DNA of 64,000 nt from Thermodesulfobacteriota bacterium. Lineage in GTDB: Bacteria; Desulfobacterota_D; UBA1144; Nemesobacterales; CSP1-2. Made by a program: the position numbers and the translations under genes. Position 1 is the stretch's first letter. Every line of letters begins with the position of its first letter. The notes under the pieces were generated by a model that was not told where the DNA came from, made no database searches, and saw nothing but the letters and a program-made list of their open reading frames with translations. Shown here one piece after another: positions 43,240-52,480 of this stretch. The stretch spans positions 309,738 through 373,737 of the forward strand of contig DATMAT010000023.1 of the NCBI GenBank assembly GCA_035559815.1. The letters run 5' to 3'.

Positions 43240-43581
43240 ATGAAGATGATTCAAGCTATCGACAACGCCGGTATTTGCGTAACCGATATGGCACGATCAG
43301 TTGCCTTTTAGGAGAAACTTAGTTTTATGAAAGCATTCGAGAACGGTTAAACGAGGCCTCGGTCTTTTCAACAATTCTCCGAGATTAGACCATATCAGCT
43401 TCCTGGTATCGGATGTTGACCAGATATATACACGGGCCTAAAGACCAATGGAGTTGTGTTCAGTAACGAACCGGCAGACCAGGACTGGTGGGCCAGAGTA
43501 GTGTCGTTAAGAGACCCGGATGGAAATAATCTTTATTTTTGCAATGGCTCGAAAATGGCTGATGACTCTGAACGAGCATAG
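43240..43581 (+). pseudogene. VOC/glyoxalase-family gene, decayed
   Basis: ATG 43240 has AAAGGAG upstream and reads NAGICVTDMARSVAF, then TAG where the family has Tyr, then EKLSF. After frame changes and an internal loss come LDHISFLVSDVDQIYTR and, in another frame, ARVVSLRDPDGNNLYF to a TAG at 43581. The vicinal-oxygen-chelate halves (VTDM...FYEKL and DPDGN-x-x-x-F) are still readable, but with one stop and at least two shifts it is dead. Confidence 0.85.
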
Positions 43582-43618
43582 TTCAATAGCCAGAGCCAGA
43601 CTGAAATTTGGAGAAGTC

Positions 43619-44043
43619 ATGATGGAAATTGTTTCAATTTCTCGCTGTATTAACGGCGGTTCTTTTCACCGGGGCGGCGATTTATATCAACCTTGTAGAG
43701 CATCCTGCGCGGATGGAGTGCGAGACCGAACTGGCAACGACTGTCTTCGGCCCCAGTTACAAACGAGCCGCCGGATGCAGGTCATTCTAGCTTTGACGGC
43801 AACAATAGCCGGCGCTTTGGTATGGCTTATGAACGGCGATGTTATGTGGCTCATCGGAGCCTTGTGTATATTTTGGTCATATCCTTTACCTTAGTTGCAA
43901 CCAATAAGAGACTCCTTGATCCGGCATTGGATCGGCCCTCCGCGGTGGCTCAAGACCTGCTGCAAAATTGGGGAAGATTACATACCTTAAGGAGTATCTT
44001 GAGTTTACTAGCCTCGTTAATTTTCTTATATTTATTGACCTGA
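43619..44043 (+). pseudogene. DUF1772-family membrane protein gene, decayed
   Basis: Pieces in three frames reassemble a DUF1772 protein: WKLFQFLAVLTAVLFTGAA with IYINLVEHPARMECETEL and VFGPSYKRAA, then MQVILALTATIAGALVWLM, then VISFTLVATNKRLLDPALDR and RLHTLRSILSLLASLIFLY to 44043. At least two shifts separate the pieces, near 43767 and 43880, and one more lies near the ATG at 43619. Confidence 0.82.
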
Positions 44044-44427
44044 ATCCTTGAGTGGCCTATCCCCCTAACTTTCCCGAGGCAAGAAAGAAGCTTCAGTCTC
44101 TCGTTGTTTAAAAGGTATAACTCATTCTATTGCTTGGATAATAGTACTTATCTGATGTCCTGAGGGAATTACTCGTAGAGTTTCGTAGGAATTACATGGC
44201 AATTGTATTAATTCCTATTGACTGGGTGGGACATTCGTAAGTATATTTCGGAGCGAGGGGAGAGACCATGAGGTTGTTCCCGCAAAATTCTTACGGTGTG
44301 AGAATATGAAACTCTTACAAGAACCTTTAGTTGGATGTGTAGATCGTGAAGCAAGAAACAAGGGGAGACTCTTTATATCGATGCAGTTTTAGAATAAAGC
44401 AAGGAAAGGGGAAGAGTATATTTCCAG
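44044..44427. other. gene-free gap upstream of the cytochrome/PQQ pair
   Basis: 384 bases without a credible frame, palindrome or RNA. It must hold the promoter of the cytochrome gene. Nothing specific is recognised. Confidence 0.5.
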
Positions 44428-45246
44428 ATGCCTCAAAAATACTTACGGTATTTTTCGCTCTTGCTATTAGTGGTATTAGTTATTCTGCTTGCCAAATATA
44501 TACACAGAGAAGGTAAAAAAGCCGAGTATCTTGCCCAGGGCGAACGTTTTTATCAAATCCACTGCGCATCCTGTCACGGGCCAAAAGGGGAGGGTGGGAG
44601 AGGCCCCACTCTTGCAGTACCCCGACTCCCCCGCGCTCCAACAAAGAAATTGCTAAAAAGGGTTATCAGAAGCGGAATCCCCGGGACAGAGATGGGTAGG
44701 TCAAGCCTGAGTGAAGAGCAAATAAGTCAAGTCGCCGCCTGGGTTGACCATCTTGGCCAAGCTCTGCCCGGGAAGGTTATGCCCGGCAATGCAGAACGAG
44801 GCGAGTATTTATATTTCACCAAGGGAAATTGTAATCAATGCCATGCCATCAAGGGATACGGCGGCGCCTTAGGCCCGGACCTGACCGAAATAGGCCTTAG
44901 TCGTAGTGCCGACTACTTGAGAACCGCGCTTATCGACCCGGAGGCCGACGTGCCCACGAATACATTACCGTTTCGCTTTGATGTCAGGATACCCAACAAC
45001 TTTCTCCAGGTAACTACGGTTATGAAGAACGGGCAAAGCATTACCGGAGTGCGTATAAATGAAGACACCTACTCCATCCAGGTTCGGGATTCCTCTGATC
45101 GCATCCATTCTTTCTTCAAATCCGAGCTGGTGGAGTTGCATAAAGACTGGGGCAAGTCTCCGATGCCTAGCTACCGGAACGTTTTCTCTGAAGAAGAGCT
45201 CGATGATGTGGTGGCATTCCTGGTTTCATTGCGAGGTGAAAGATGA
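44428..45246 (+). CDS. membrane-anchored diheme c-type cytochrome
   Basis: 272 residues. An uncleaved-looking N-terminal helix (YFSLLLLVVLVILLAKYIH) anchors two haem domains: CASCH (46-50) with Met89 as possible sixth ligand, and CNQCH (135-139) with Met246 in SPMPSY. The segment YLRTALIDPEADVP and the SIQVRDSSDRIHSFFKSEL stretch belong to a domain often found beside PQQ enzymes in environmental bacteria. Its stop overlaps the dehydrogenase start by 4 bases (ATGA), so it probably takes electrons from that enzyme. Confidence 0.9.
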   Translation: MPQKYLRYFSLLLLVVLVILLAKYIHREGKKAEYLAQGERFYQIHCASCHGPKGEGGRGPTLAVPRLPRAPTKKLLKRVIRSGIPGTEMGRSSLSEEQISQVAAWVDHLGQALPGKVMPGNAERGEYLYFTKGNCNQCHAIKGYGGALGPDLTEIGLSRSADYLRTALIDPEADVPTNTLPFRFDVRIPNNFLQVTTVMKNGQSITGVRINEDTYSIQVRDSSDRIHSFFKSELVELHKDWGKSPMPSYRNVFSEEELDDVVAFLVSLRGER

Positions 45247-46820
45247 GAGTGATTATCATACTGCTACTGTTTGCCCAGTACGCTTTGGGTCAGGTGTCAT
45301 ATGAGAGAATACTCAATGCCGGGTCCGAGCCTGGCAACTGGCTTACCTACTCCGGTAACTACCGTGGCTATCGTTACTCATCGCTTAGTCAAATTAACAC
45401 CAAGAACATCGCTAGATTAAAACCAGCCTGGGTTTACCAGACCGGAGAACCGGGAAAGGTCGAGACCTCTCCAATTGTGGTTGATGGTATTCTCTACGTT
45501 ACTGAAATGTCCCATATAGTGACGGCACTGGACGGACGTACCGGAAGGCCCTTATGGAGCTATAGACGACCAGCAGTCGACGTTCCCACGTGCTGCGGAC
45601 CGGTGAATCGCGGTGTAGCAATCCTGGACGACACCCTCTATTTTGGTAGTCTGGATGCCCATTTGGTAGCGCTGGATATGAAAACGGGAAAGGTGCGCTG
45701 GGATGTGACCTTGGCGGATTATAGAGTGGGACATTCGATAACAGCCGCTCCGCTGGCAGTTAAGGATAAGGTTATCGTTGGCATCTCCGGTGGGGACTTG
45801 GGTATTCGCGGCTTTCTGGATGCTTATGATGCAAAGACCGGTAAGCTAGCCTGGCGCTTCTGGACCGTGCCGGGACCGGGCGAGCCGGGCCATGATACCT
45901 GGGAAGGCGATAGCTGGAAGACCGGGGGTGCGGGTACCTGGATAACCGGGACTTATGATCCGGAATTGAATCTTATATACTGGCCGGCGGGCAATCCGGG
46001 ACCGGACTTAAACGGAGACCACCGTAAAGGCGACAACCTTTATTCCAATTCGCTCCTGGCCATAAACCCCGATACCGGGAAACTCAAGTGGTATTTCCAA
46101 TTCACTTCGCATGACGTAAATGATTGGTCTGCAAACCAGGTGCCGGTGTTGATCGACACCGTCATGAATGGCCGGGAAAGAAAGCTGGTGGTCCAGGCCA
46201 ATCGAAATGGCTTTTACTATGTTCTTGACCGCGTGACCGGAGAGTTTCTGAACGGTACACCATTCGTCAAACAAACCTGGGCGAAAGGGCTGGACAAGCG
46301 CGGCCGTCCCATCCGCCTTCCCAATACGAAGCCGACAGCGGAAGGCACGCTGGTCTATCCGGGGATGGGTGGGGGTACTAACTGGTACAGTCCGTCCTTC
46401 AGCCCGCAAACAGGGCTATTTTATGTGCATGTGCATGAGAATTACGGACAGGTTTTTTACAAGCTGAAAGCCGAGTATAAACCAGGAGCAAGGTTTGAAG
46501 CAGGTTTTGTTCGTAATATACCCGGCGAGGAATCATACGGTGCGGTGAAGGCTCTTGAGCCGGAGAGCGGAAAGCTCAGATGGGAGTTCAGGGAATATTC
46601 GATATCAGGCGGCGGTTTGCTCTCGACCGCAGGTGGGCTGGTCTTCGGCGGCGACCGGGAGGGTTACTTCTTTGCCCTCGATGCCGAGTCGGGTAAACCA
46701 CTTTGGCGTTTTCAAACAGGTGCTACGATCTGGTCAAACCCGGTTAGCTTTTTAATAGACGGGAAACAGCACGTGGCGATAGCGGCGGGGCAGGCGATTT
46801 TCACGTTTGCATTGGATTGA
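45243..46820 (+). CDS. PQQ-dependent alcohol/aldehyde-type dehydrogenase
   Basis: 525 residues with a signal peptide (RVIIILLLFAQYALGQ). Repeated W-motif blades (GRPLWSY, GKVRWDV, GKLAWRF, GKLKWYF, GKLRWEF, GKPLWRF) show the eight-bladed propeller. The vicinal disulfide is Cys117-Cys118, and AGNPGPDLNGDHRKGDNLYS is the PQQ/metal neighbourhood. The catalytic Asp is probably Asp294 in HDVNDWS. The second position after it is Ser296, not the Asp typical of lanthanide XoxF, so a calcium enzyme is likely. It oxidises an alcohol or aldehyde in the periplasm and passes electrons to the cytochrome upstream. No pqqA-E genes are in the window. Confidence 0.91.
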   Translation: MRVIIILLLFAQYALGQVSYERILNAGSEPGNWLTYSGNYRGYRYSSLSQINTKNIARLKPAWVYQTGEPGKVETSPIVVDGILYVTEMSHIVTALDGRTGRPLWSYRRPAVDVPTCCGPVNRGVAILDDTLYFGSLDAHLVALDMKTGKVRWDVTLADYRVGHSITAAPLAVKDKVIVGISGGDLGIRGFLDAYDAKTGKLAWRFWTVPGPGEPGHDTWEGDSWKTGGAGTWITGTYDPELNLIYWPAGNPGPDLNGDHRKGDNLYSNSLLAINPDTGKLKWYFQFTSHDVNDWSANQVPVLIDTVMNGRERKLVVQANRNGFYYVLDRVTGEFLNGTPFVKQTWAKGLDKRGRPIRLPNTKPTAEGTLVYPGMGGGTNWYSPSFSPQTGLFYVHVHENYGQVFYKLKAEYKPGARFEAGFVRNIPGEESYGAVKALEPESGKLRWEFREYSISGGGLLSTAGGLVFGGDREGYFFALDAESGKPLWRFQTGATIWSNPVSFLIDGKQHVAIAAGQAIFTFALD

Positions 46821-46985
46821 CTAACCTCTCATGAGATAATGGCCGGTATGTACATGAAAAGACATGAAAAATTACACATCATGTTCATTTTTTTGGCTAA
46901 TTACCATGAAAATCGGCATACTTTTGATTTAACAAGGCTATACTGATAGACGGTTCGAGGCAAAGTTAATAATTAGGAGGAGGGT

Positions 46986-47531
46986 ATGATTAAGCTCTTA
47001 TATCTGATTTGGTCTATTGTCGTCATAATTACCATGCTTGGTTTCTTGGGTTGCACGAACGAGATTGGGCCGGACGACAGCCAGAAGACCGAGACGTATG
47101 ATGACCCGTTTGCCTATTGCCGGGCGGTGGGAACAATCGATACACCGGATGCCCGTTATACCGGCCCCCGGGTCCCGGAAATAATCGCTCAAGGACTACG
47201 AAATGCCTTCAACACACCTAATACCCCGCTGGATATATATATGAGGGGCACATTCTGGAGATGTATGAACGGAAAGGTTTACGCCTGTAATGTAGGCGCT
47301 AATTTACCGTGCGAATCGAAAGCCAACACCGACCGTACGCCGACAGAAGCCTTGGTAGATTTCTGCGAGCAGAACGCCAACGCAGATGTTATTCCAATGT
47401 ACGTGACTGGACGAGAGACGGTTTATGAGTGGAGGTGCACAAACGGCACGCCAGAGGTCGTGCGCCAGCTCGTCCAGCCCGACGGGCGCGGCTTCTTGTC
47501 CAATATTTGGTACGAGATTAGTCCGGGCTGA
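46986..47531 (+). CDS. lipoprotein of unknown function
   Basis: 181 residues with AGGAGGAG before the ATG. A helix (LYLIWSIVVIITMLGFLG) ends at the lipobox L-G-F-L-G-C, so the protein is probably lipid-anchored. The mature part begins with an acidic linker, then DPFAYCRAVGTIDTPDARY, and contains a further five Cys, likely in disulfides. I recognise the FAYCRAVGTIDTPD opening as a recurring uncharacterised family but know no function. Confidence 0.7.
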   Translation: MIKLLYLIWSIVVIITMLGFLGCTNEIGPDDSQKTETYDDPFAYCRAVGTIDTPDARYTGPRVPEIIAQGLRNAFNTPNTPLDIYMRGTFWRCMNGKVYACNVGANLPCESKANTDRTPTEALVDFCEQNANADVIPMYVTGRETVYEWRCTNGTPEVVRQLVQPDGRGFLSNIWYEISPG

Positions 47532-47534
47532 GCG

Positions 47535-48194
47535 ATGAACAAAAAGCTGATTCTCAGAAAGACAGAGAGATACGTGCGAGACAAGCTGGGAAAGGAAGGA
47601 ACTGGCCACGACTGGTGGCATACTCACCGGGTGAGAAATACCGCCCTCTTCATAGCAAAGCGTGAGGGTGGAGATTTATTCATTGTGGAACTGGGAGCTC
47701 TCCTTCATGATATAGCCGATTACAAGTTTCACCGTGGCAATTCAAAAGTTGGTCCTTGGATGGCCTCGGAATGGCTTAGGTCTCTCGGTGCAGACGAGGA
47801 AACAATTAGCCACATCGGGCATATCATTAGGGAGGTCTCGTTTAAGGGGTCAGGAGTTAAATCCAGGATGCGAACGCTTGAGGGAAAAATCATTCAAGAT
47901 GCGGACAGGCTTGATGCGATTGGCGCTATAGGGATTGCAAGGGCATTTGCCTATGGCGGATACAGGGGGAAACAATTGATATATGACCCCAATGGACGGG
48001 TCAAGAAACACTCAAGCTTCTACCAGTACAAACGCAGACCGGCTGCTTCCACTATCCATCATTTCTACGAGAAACTCCTTCTGTTAAAAGACCTTATGAA
48101 TACCGAAACCGGAAGGAAACTAGCCCAGCGGCGTCATGCGTTCATGGAGAAGTACTTAAAGCAATTCTTTAATGAATGGGAGGGAAAGAAATAA
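47535..48194 (+). CDS. HD-domain phosphohydrolase (YedJ-like)
   Basis: 219 residues. The metal site is plain: HDWWHTHRV near 25-33, then LGALLHDIADYKFHRG with the H-D pair and a later Asp (KIIQDADRLDAIGAIG). GIARAFAYGG follows, as in the YedJ/YpgQ group, which acts on nucleotides. It begins 3 bases after the lipoprotein stop and its TAA overlaps the start of the methyltransferase. Confidence 0.9.
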   Translation: MNKKLILRKTERYVRDKLGKEGTGHDWWHTHRVRNTALFIAKREGGDLFIVELGALLHDIADYKFHRGNSKVGPWMASEWLRSLGADEETISHIGHIIREVSFKGSGVKSRMRTLEGKIIQDADRLDAIGAIGIARAFAYGGYRGKQLIYDPNGRVKKHSSFYQYKRRPAASTIHHFYEKLLLLKDLMNTETGRKLAQRRHAFMEKYLKQFFNEWEGKK

Positions 48195-48937
48195 TGGTTC
48201 GATTTCATCATCACCAGTTAAAATCCGACCCGTTGGATGAAAACGCAGTCAGGACGTTTCAGACCCAATGGAATATCTATAGAAAGCTCGTGGATAACAA
48301 CTATTTATCGCATCGGGAAGCATACGGTACCTTACACATCATTCTTAGCGATAAGATTAATTATCCTTTCAGCATTATAGACTTAGCCTGCGGCGACGCT
48401 CATAATACGGTTGAATGTCTTGGCGGGACGAAAGTGAATCATTACATCGGTATCGATTTATCCGAGGCGGCTCTGGAATTAGCCGAGCAGGCGGTTGATC
48501 GCTTGAACTGTAGAGTGGAATTGGAGGAGGCAGACTTTGTAAATTTTGAGGAGGTGCTTGACCAACCGGTTGATGTAATATGGATAGGCCTTTCCCTTCA
48601 TCATCTTAGCGTTGCGGACAAGGCCAGGTTTATGGCTAAAGCAAGGAACGCCCTCAATAACGGAGGTCTCTTCCTGATCTATGAGCCTACTGGCTTGGAA
48701 GATGAAGATCGTCTTGGATATGTCAAACGGTTTGAGCAGATAAACGAAAAACTCTGGACTGCTCTAGCTCCGGAAGAGTGGGACGCTATTATAAAGCACG
48801 TGAGCGATTGTGATATTCCGGAGACTGTTTCTACCTGGGTTAAACTGGGACGGGAAGCAGGATTCATTCATTGCCAGGAGATGTTTCGCGACCCCACCGG
48901 TCTTTATTCGCTATTTCAATACCAAAAGGGTGATTAA
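48194..48937 (+). CDS. class I SAM-dependent methyltransferase
   Basis: 247 residues from ATG 48194 (frame open to 48176; GGGAGGGAAAG before). Motif I is IIDLACGDAHNTV, II is YIGIDLSEAALELA, then VELEEADFVNF and VIWIGLSLHHLS, and NNGGLFLIYEPTG as motif III. Coupled to the HD gene by overlapping stop/start. Substrate unknown. Confidence 0.86.
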   Translation: MVRFHHHQLKSDPLDENAVRTFQTQWNIYRKLVDNNYLSHREAYGTLHIILSDKINYPFSIIDLACGDAHNTVECLGGTKVNHYIGIDLSEAALELAEQAVDRLNCRVELEEADFVNFEEVLDQPVDVIWIGLSLHHLSVADKARFMAKARNALNNGGLFLIYEPTGLEDEDRLGYVKRFEQINEKLWTALAPEEWDAIIKHVSDCDIPETVSTWVKLGREAGFIHCQEMFRDPTGLYSLFQYQKGD

Positions 48938-48993
48938 GCTTGGACCGTCGTCCAGTCACTAAATCCCTCTTCCGGTCAGTGGATGAGAGTCCG

Positions 48994-49018
48994 CTCATGC
49001 TGAGCCTGTCGAAGCATG
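48994..49018. repeat. palindromic repeat, family C (second copy)
   Basis: TCATGCTGAGCCTGTCGAAG ends in CATGCA; the arms GCATG/CATGC pair around CTGAGCCTGTCGAAG, the same core as at 38909-38937. It lies in a 171-base gap without a gene. Confidence 0.55.
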
Positions 49019-49108
49019 CACAACTGAAAAAAAATAGGGCTCTCCGACAGACCAGTTGTAGGGCTTGTTCCGACGGCTCGGAACGGGCGGATTGTTGAAC
49101 CTGTAATT

Positions 49109-49504
49109 TCACTGCCTTAATCCTGCTACAAGTTTTACTTGCCTCTTTAACTCTTCTTTGGTAAGGGTGTAAATATCTAGAACCTTATTCGTAAAAACCA
49201 ACCCTATATTATCAATGATTATTTTATCGCTTCCTTTTATCCAGTAAACGCAGACGATCAACTCAAAATTATTCGGGTCCTGGAACATGATGGAAACGTA
49301 TCTATCGATGCCCGATATGAGAGGAACGTCGGAGACGATTTTAACCTCGATTGTGCCGAGATTATTGTACTCTTCGATTAGCTCCAGGAGGGCGGGTTCG
49401 ATGACTGTCTCAAAGACCTCATTTGCTTTCTCGGTTAATTGCCATTCCAACTGGTCGCTCAAGATGATCTCCCCGGAGCTGATGCCTTTTCGGGAAATTT
49501 GCAA
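49109..49504 (-). CDS. unrecognised hypothetical protein
   Basis: 131 residues with a mixed, acidic composition. It has no signal, membrane segment or catalytic motif I can name. Helical N-terminal half (QLEWQLTEKANEVFETVIEP), then strands such as TIEVKIVSDVPLIS and IIDNIGLVF. Codon use looks like its neighbours. It may be a real small cytosolic protein. Confidence 0.5.
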   Translation of the reverse strand: MQISRKGISSGEIILSDQLEWQLTEKANEVFETVIEPALLELIEEYNNLGTIEVKIVSDVPLISGIDRYVSIMFQDPNNFELIVCVYWIKGSDKIIIDNIGLVFTNKVLDIYTLTKEELKRQVKLVAGLRQ

Positions 49505-49687
49505 AGAGTTTAGCCTTATCTACAAGAACAGACAAGAATATCTATTCTACCGGTCGGATGTTTTGTCTGATTTTTATAAACCATTTTAGGGGCAGCTTAA
49601 CGGCTCTTTGCATTCAATTGAAAATAGATATAAGCAGTTGAATTTCAAGCGCTTTGCTACGGGCGGCCCGCACTGAATACGATTTAT

Positions 49688-49715
49688 GTAGGAACACGCC
49701 GCGGTGTGTTCCTAC
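49688..49715. repeat. palindromic repeat, family B (GTAGGAACAC ...)
   Basis: Perfect 10-base arms GTAGGAACAC and GTGTTCCTAC around an 8-base loop GCCGCGGT. Same family as 4962-4989. Not followed by a T-run. Confidence 0.75.
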
Positions 49716-49732
49716 CCGGATTTTTTTCTCAA

Positions 49733-50104
49733 TTAAGCCAAGTCTATAGCGTGCTTTTTCAGGTCCTCCAAAGATACTACTTCCAAGGCCGATTCATGCG
49801 TTGCGGCCAAAATAACCGGTGGGGCAACGCCCGCATCTAATGCTTCCTTCCAGCGGAGCGCGCATAAACACCACCTATCCCCGGACTTTAGTCCAGGAAA
49901 GTCATACTCGGGATTAGGCGTGCTTAAGTCATTTCCTCTCGCTTTTGAAAACTGCAAGAACTCCTCGGTGACCTCTGCACAGATAACGTGCAGACCCAGG
50001 TCCTGAGGACCGGTTCTACAGCAGCCGTCACGGTAAAAGCCGGTCATCGGTGATGTACAGCACGTCTCTAGTTTCCCGCCGAATACGTTCTTTTCTCCGG
50101 CCAT
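49733..50104 (-). CDS. DUF2237-family protein
   Basis: 123 residues. NVFGGKLETCCTSPMTGFYR, DGCCRTGPQDLGLHVICAEV, GDRWCLCALRWKEALDAGVA and VILAATHESALEVVSLEDL match the whole DUF2237 pattern, including its paired cysteines. Function unknown. It is upstream of nothing on its strand for 70 bases. Confidence 0.93.
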   Translation of the reverse strand: MAGEKNVFGGKLETCCTSPMTGFYRDGCCRTGPQDLGLHVICAEVTEEFLQFSKARGNDLSTPNPEYDFPGLKSGDRWCLCALRWKEALDAGVAPPVILAATHESALEVVSLEDLKKHAIDLA

Positions 50105-50178
50105 AGCTATATTCCTCCGCCAATCCTAGAAATTAACGACTAAACAGGGGACATTTTGCTATAAATCTTCTAAGTTCA

Positions 50179-50838
50179 TTATGAGGCCCGTCCCCACACT
50201 TTCATGATCCAGGGAATCGCTTCTTTAAGAGGCTCAACGAACCCATAGGCATCAAAATGAGTTACCCCTTCCACGATCCTGAATTCTATCGAAACCTTTT
50301 TCTCCCGGAGAAGTTTAACTGCCTTGTCCGTGTGTTCAAACGGGAATATCTCATCATTCCTGCCGTGTATGACGTAGATCGGTATAGACCAATTTATGCT
50401 GGCCGCTTCCTCAAGGGGTTTTGAGGAGATAGGTAACGCTCCGGCGAATTCTTTCTGATTCCTCGAAGCTATAAACCATGTTCCAAGACCGCCTAAGCTG
50501 TATCCGGTGAGTAGGGTTCTCTCCTTTTTTACTTTATATTGACTGGTGAGCCACCTGTGCAATTCCATTACCAATGATTCGCTTACCGGGTCATCCCAGC
50601 AGTCAGCGGGGCAGTCGGGTGCGGCTATGATTGCCCCTAACTCACCCAATGCCGGTATCCCCAGACCGGACAAAATCTCCCATCCCTTGAAAGGGTAAAA
50701 GGGTCCCTTCCAGTGGAGAAGCATTATCAATGCCGGCTCTTCACATTCGACAAAATTCTCCGGAATATAGATAGTAAAGCGTCTATCGCCTGAGAAGACC
50801 TGTTTATATATTCCAGGCTTGGTTAAAGGTTGATTCAT
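50179..50838 (-). CDS. serine esterase (alpha/beta hydrolase)
   Basis: 219 residues. The nucleophile elbow is GYSLGG with Ser114, Asp162 lies in IHGRNDEIFP and His194 in VTHFDAYG, a full triad. YVIHGRNDEIFPFEHTDKAV is typical of phospholipase/carboxylesterase and PHB-depolymerase-like families. No signal peptide is seen, so it is probably cytosolic. Its substrate is unknown. Confidence 0.82.
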   Translation of the reverse strand: MNQPLTKPGIYKQVFSGDRRFTIYIPENFVECEEPALIMLLHWKGPFYPFKGWEILSGLGIPALGELGAIIAAPDCPADCWDDPVSESLVMELHRWLTSQYKVKKERTLLTGYSLGGLGTWFIASRNQKEFAGALPISSKPLEEAASINWSIPIYVIHGRNDEIFPFEHTDKAVKLLREKKVSIEFRIVEGVTHFDAYGFVEPLKEAIPWIMKVWGRAS

Positions 50839-51054
50839 AGGTGGAATAGATATTAACTCAACTGAAAAGGGTCGTAAATTGGTCCCTTCATTTTCTTGAC
50901 TGGAAATCAGGTTCTTTTATATTCTCTCTGGGGTAAAGTAACGATTTCTAATGTATTGTTCTGGTCGAGTAATTATACTTAGCTTCCCTGCGCTAATGTA
51001 TTTCGTAACGGCAAGGAAAAGAGCATCCAAAATTACAGCCTATTTTGACAGGAG

Positions 51055-51498
51055 ATGAAACAAATGAGTGATTCGTTGAGACCGGGCTTAACCTTCGATT
51101 TCAACTTCACCATACCGGAAACCAAGACCGTCCCCTATCTCTATCCGGAATCCGAAGAGTTTCAACTGATGCCCAAGGTATTGGCTACCGGATTCATGAT
51201 AGGCTTGATCGAATGGGCACGCATCAAATTCATAAATGGGTATATAGACTGGCCTAGGGAGCAAACGGTGGGTATTGAAGTGAAATTGAGTCACTCAGCG
51301 GCCACTCCGCCCGGACTGACGGTGAACGTGAAAGGAGAACTGGTTAAGGTAGAAGGGCGAAAGCTTACTTTTTCCATAGTTGCTACCGATGGTGTTGACG
51401 TTATCTCGGAAGGAACGCATGATAGATTCATCGTCGATGCCGAGAGATTCAGTTCTAAGGTAGAGAAGAAAAGAAATAAGAGTAATAGTTCAACCTAG
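51055..51498 (+). CDS. hotdog-fold thioesterase, FlK-like
   Basis: 147 residues. PGLTFDFNFTIPETKTVPYL and LMPKVLATGFMIGLIEWARI form the first half, then DWPREQTVGIEVKLSHSAAT and TDGVDVISEGTHDRF. This is the layout of the fluoroacetyl-CoA-type thioesterase family, which hydrolyses short acyl-CoA. Here Thr/Glu/His of the active site lie in the TGF...E and EGTH regions. It sits 11 bases behind an AGGAGATG-type site. Confidence 0.82.
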   Translation: MKQMSDSLRPGLTFDFNFTIPETKTVPYLYPESEEFQLMPKVLATGFMIGLIEWARIKFINGYIDWPREQTVGIEVKLSHSAATPPGLTVNVKGELVKVEGRKLTFSIVATDGVDVISEGTHDRFIVDAERFSSKVEKKRNKSNSST

Positions 51499-51595
51499 TG
51501 TTATATATCTTTGATTGACGAGGAAGGCAATATAGCTTTGGGTGTTTATTAGTTTTGTTGTGACCGAATTATTCTCAAATGTTTTTTAAAGTGAT

Positions 51596-52339
51596 ATGGG
51601 CAAAAGCAAGAAAGAGAATCAGAAATTAGATGTTTCCTTCATCAAGGCGCTCACCTTTGATGTATTTGGAACCGTGGTTGACTGGCGCGGAACGATAATT
51701 CGCGAGTGTACGCTCATCGGTAAATCTAAGGGAATTAATCTAGACTGGGATAAATTTGCCGATGCCTGGCGGGCCGGCTACGCCCCGGCGATGAATCGCG
51801 TCAGGCAGGGAGATTTGCCCTGGGTGAATATTGATTCACTTCATCGTATGATCCTCGACCGGTTGCTCACGGATTTTAATATCGTTGGGCTCGACGAAAA
51901 GGAGAAAGACCACCTCAACCGGGTATGGCATCGATTAGAACCTTGGCCGGACTCTATCGCCGGATTAGAAAGACTTCGCAAAAGATTTATAGTGGCCACA
52001 CTCTCGAACGGGAATGTTTCTCTACTGGTCAATCTGGCGAAAAACGCAGGTTTAACTTGGGACTGTATCCTTTCGGCGGAATTGGCTAGACATTATAAGC
52101 CGGATAAGGAGGTTTATCAGACGGCTGCCGACCTGTTGGGACTGCGACCGGAAGAGGTGATGATGGTGGCGGCCCATCCGGATGACCTGGAGGCTTCGAA
52201 GACGGTTGGATTTAAAACGGCTTTCGTCTCGCGGCCTCTGGAGTTTGGCCCGGGGCATGAACCGGTCAAGGTGTCTCAGTCCTCGGTTGATTTAATCGCT
52301 TCCGACTTCAACGACCTGGCGGATAAGCTTGGCGCTTAA
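51596..52339 (+). CDS. haloacid dehalogenase, type II (HAD superfamily)
   Basis: 247 residues. Nucleophile Asp22 lies in LTFDVFGTVVDW; ATLSNGN is the Ser/Asn motif, HYKPDKEVYQ gives the Lys and MMVAAHPDDLEASK the acidic motif. This is the L-2-haloacid dehalogenase subfamily, though many members act on phosphorylated or unknown substrates. Single gene. Confidence 0.88.
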   Translation: MGKSKKENQKLDVSFIKALTFDVFGTVVDWRGTIIRECTLIGKSKGINLDWDKFADAWRAGYAPAMNRVRQGDLPWVNIDSLHRMILDRLLTDFNIVGLDEKEKDHLNRVWHRLEPWPDSIAGLERLRKRFIVATLSNGNVSLLVNLAKNAGLTWDCILSAELARHYKPDKEVYQTAADLLGLRPEEVMMVAAHPDDLEASKTVGFKTAFVSRPLEFGPGHEPVKVSQSSVDLIASDFNDLADKLGA

Positions 52340-52480
52340 GTGCATCGGGATGTTCTCAATCCGGTGCGACAGGGCTTGATTGCGTCGGTCAGAGCGGTAG
52401 ATGCTGGCAAATTGAATTCAGCGAAATTGTTTACAAGGTATTTACATAACGTCACTTTATTGGTATCCGTTATATTGTAG

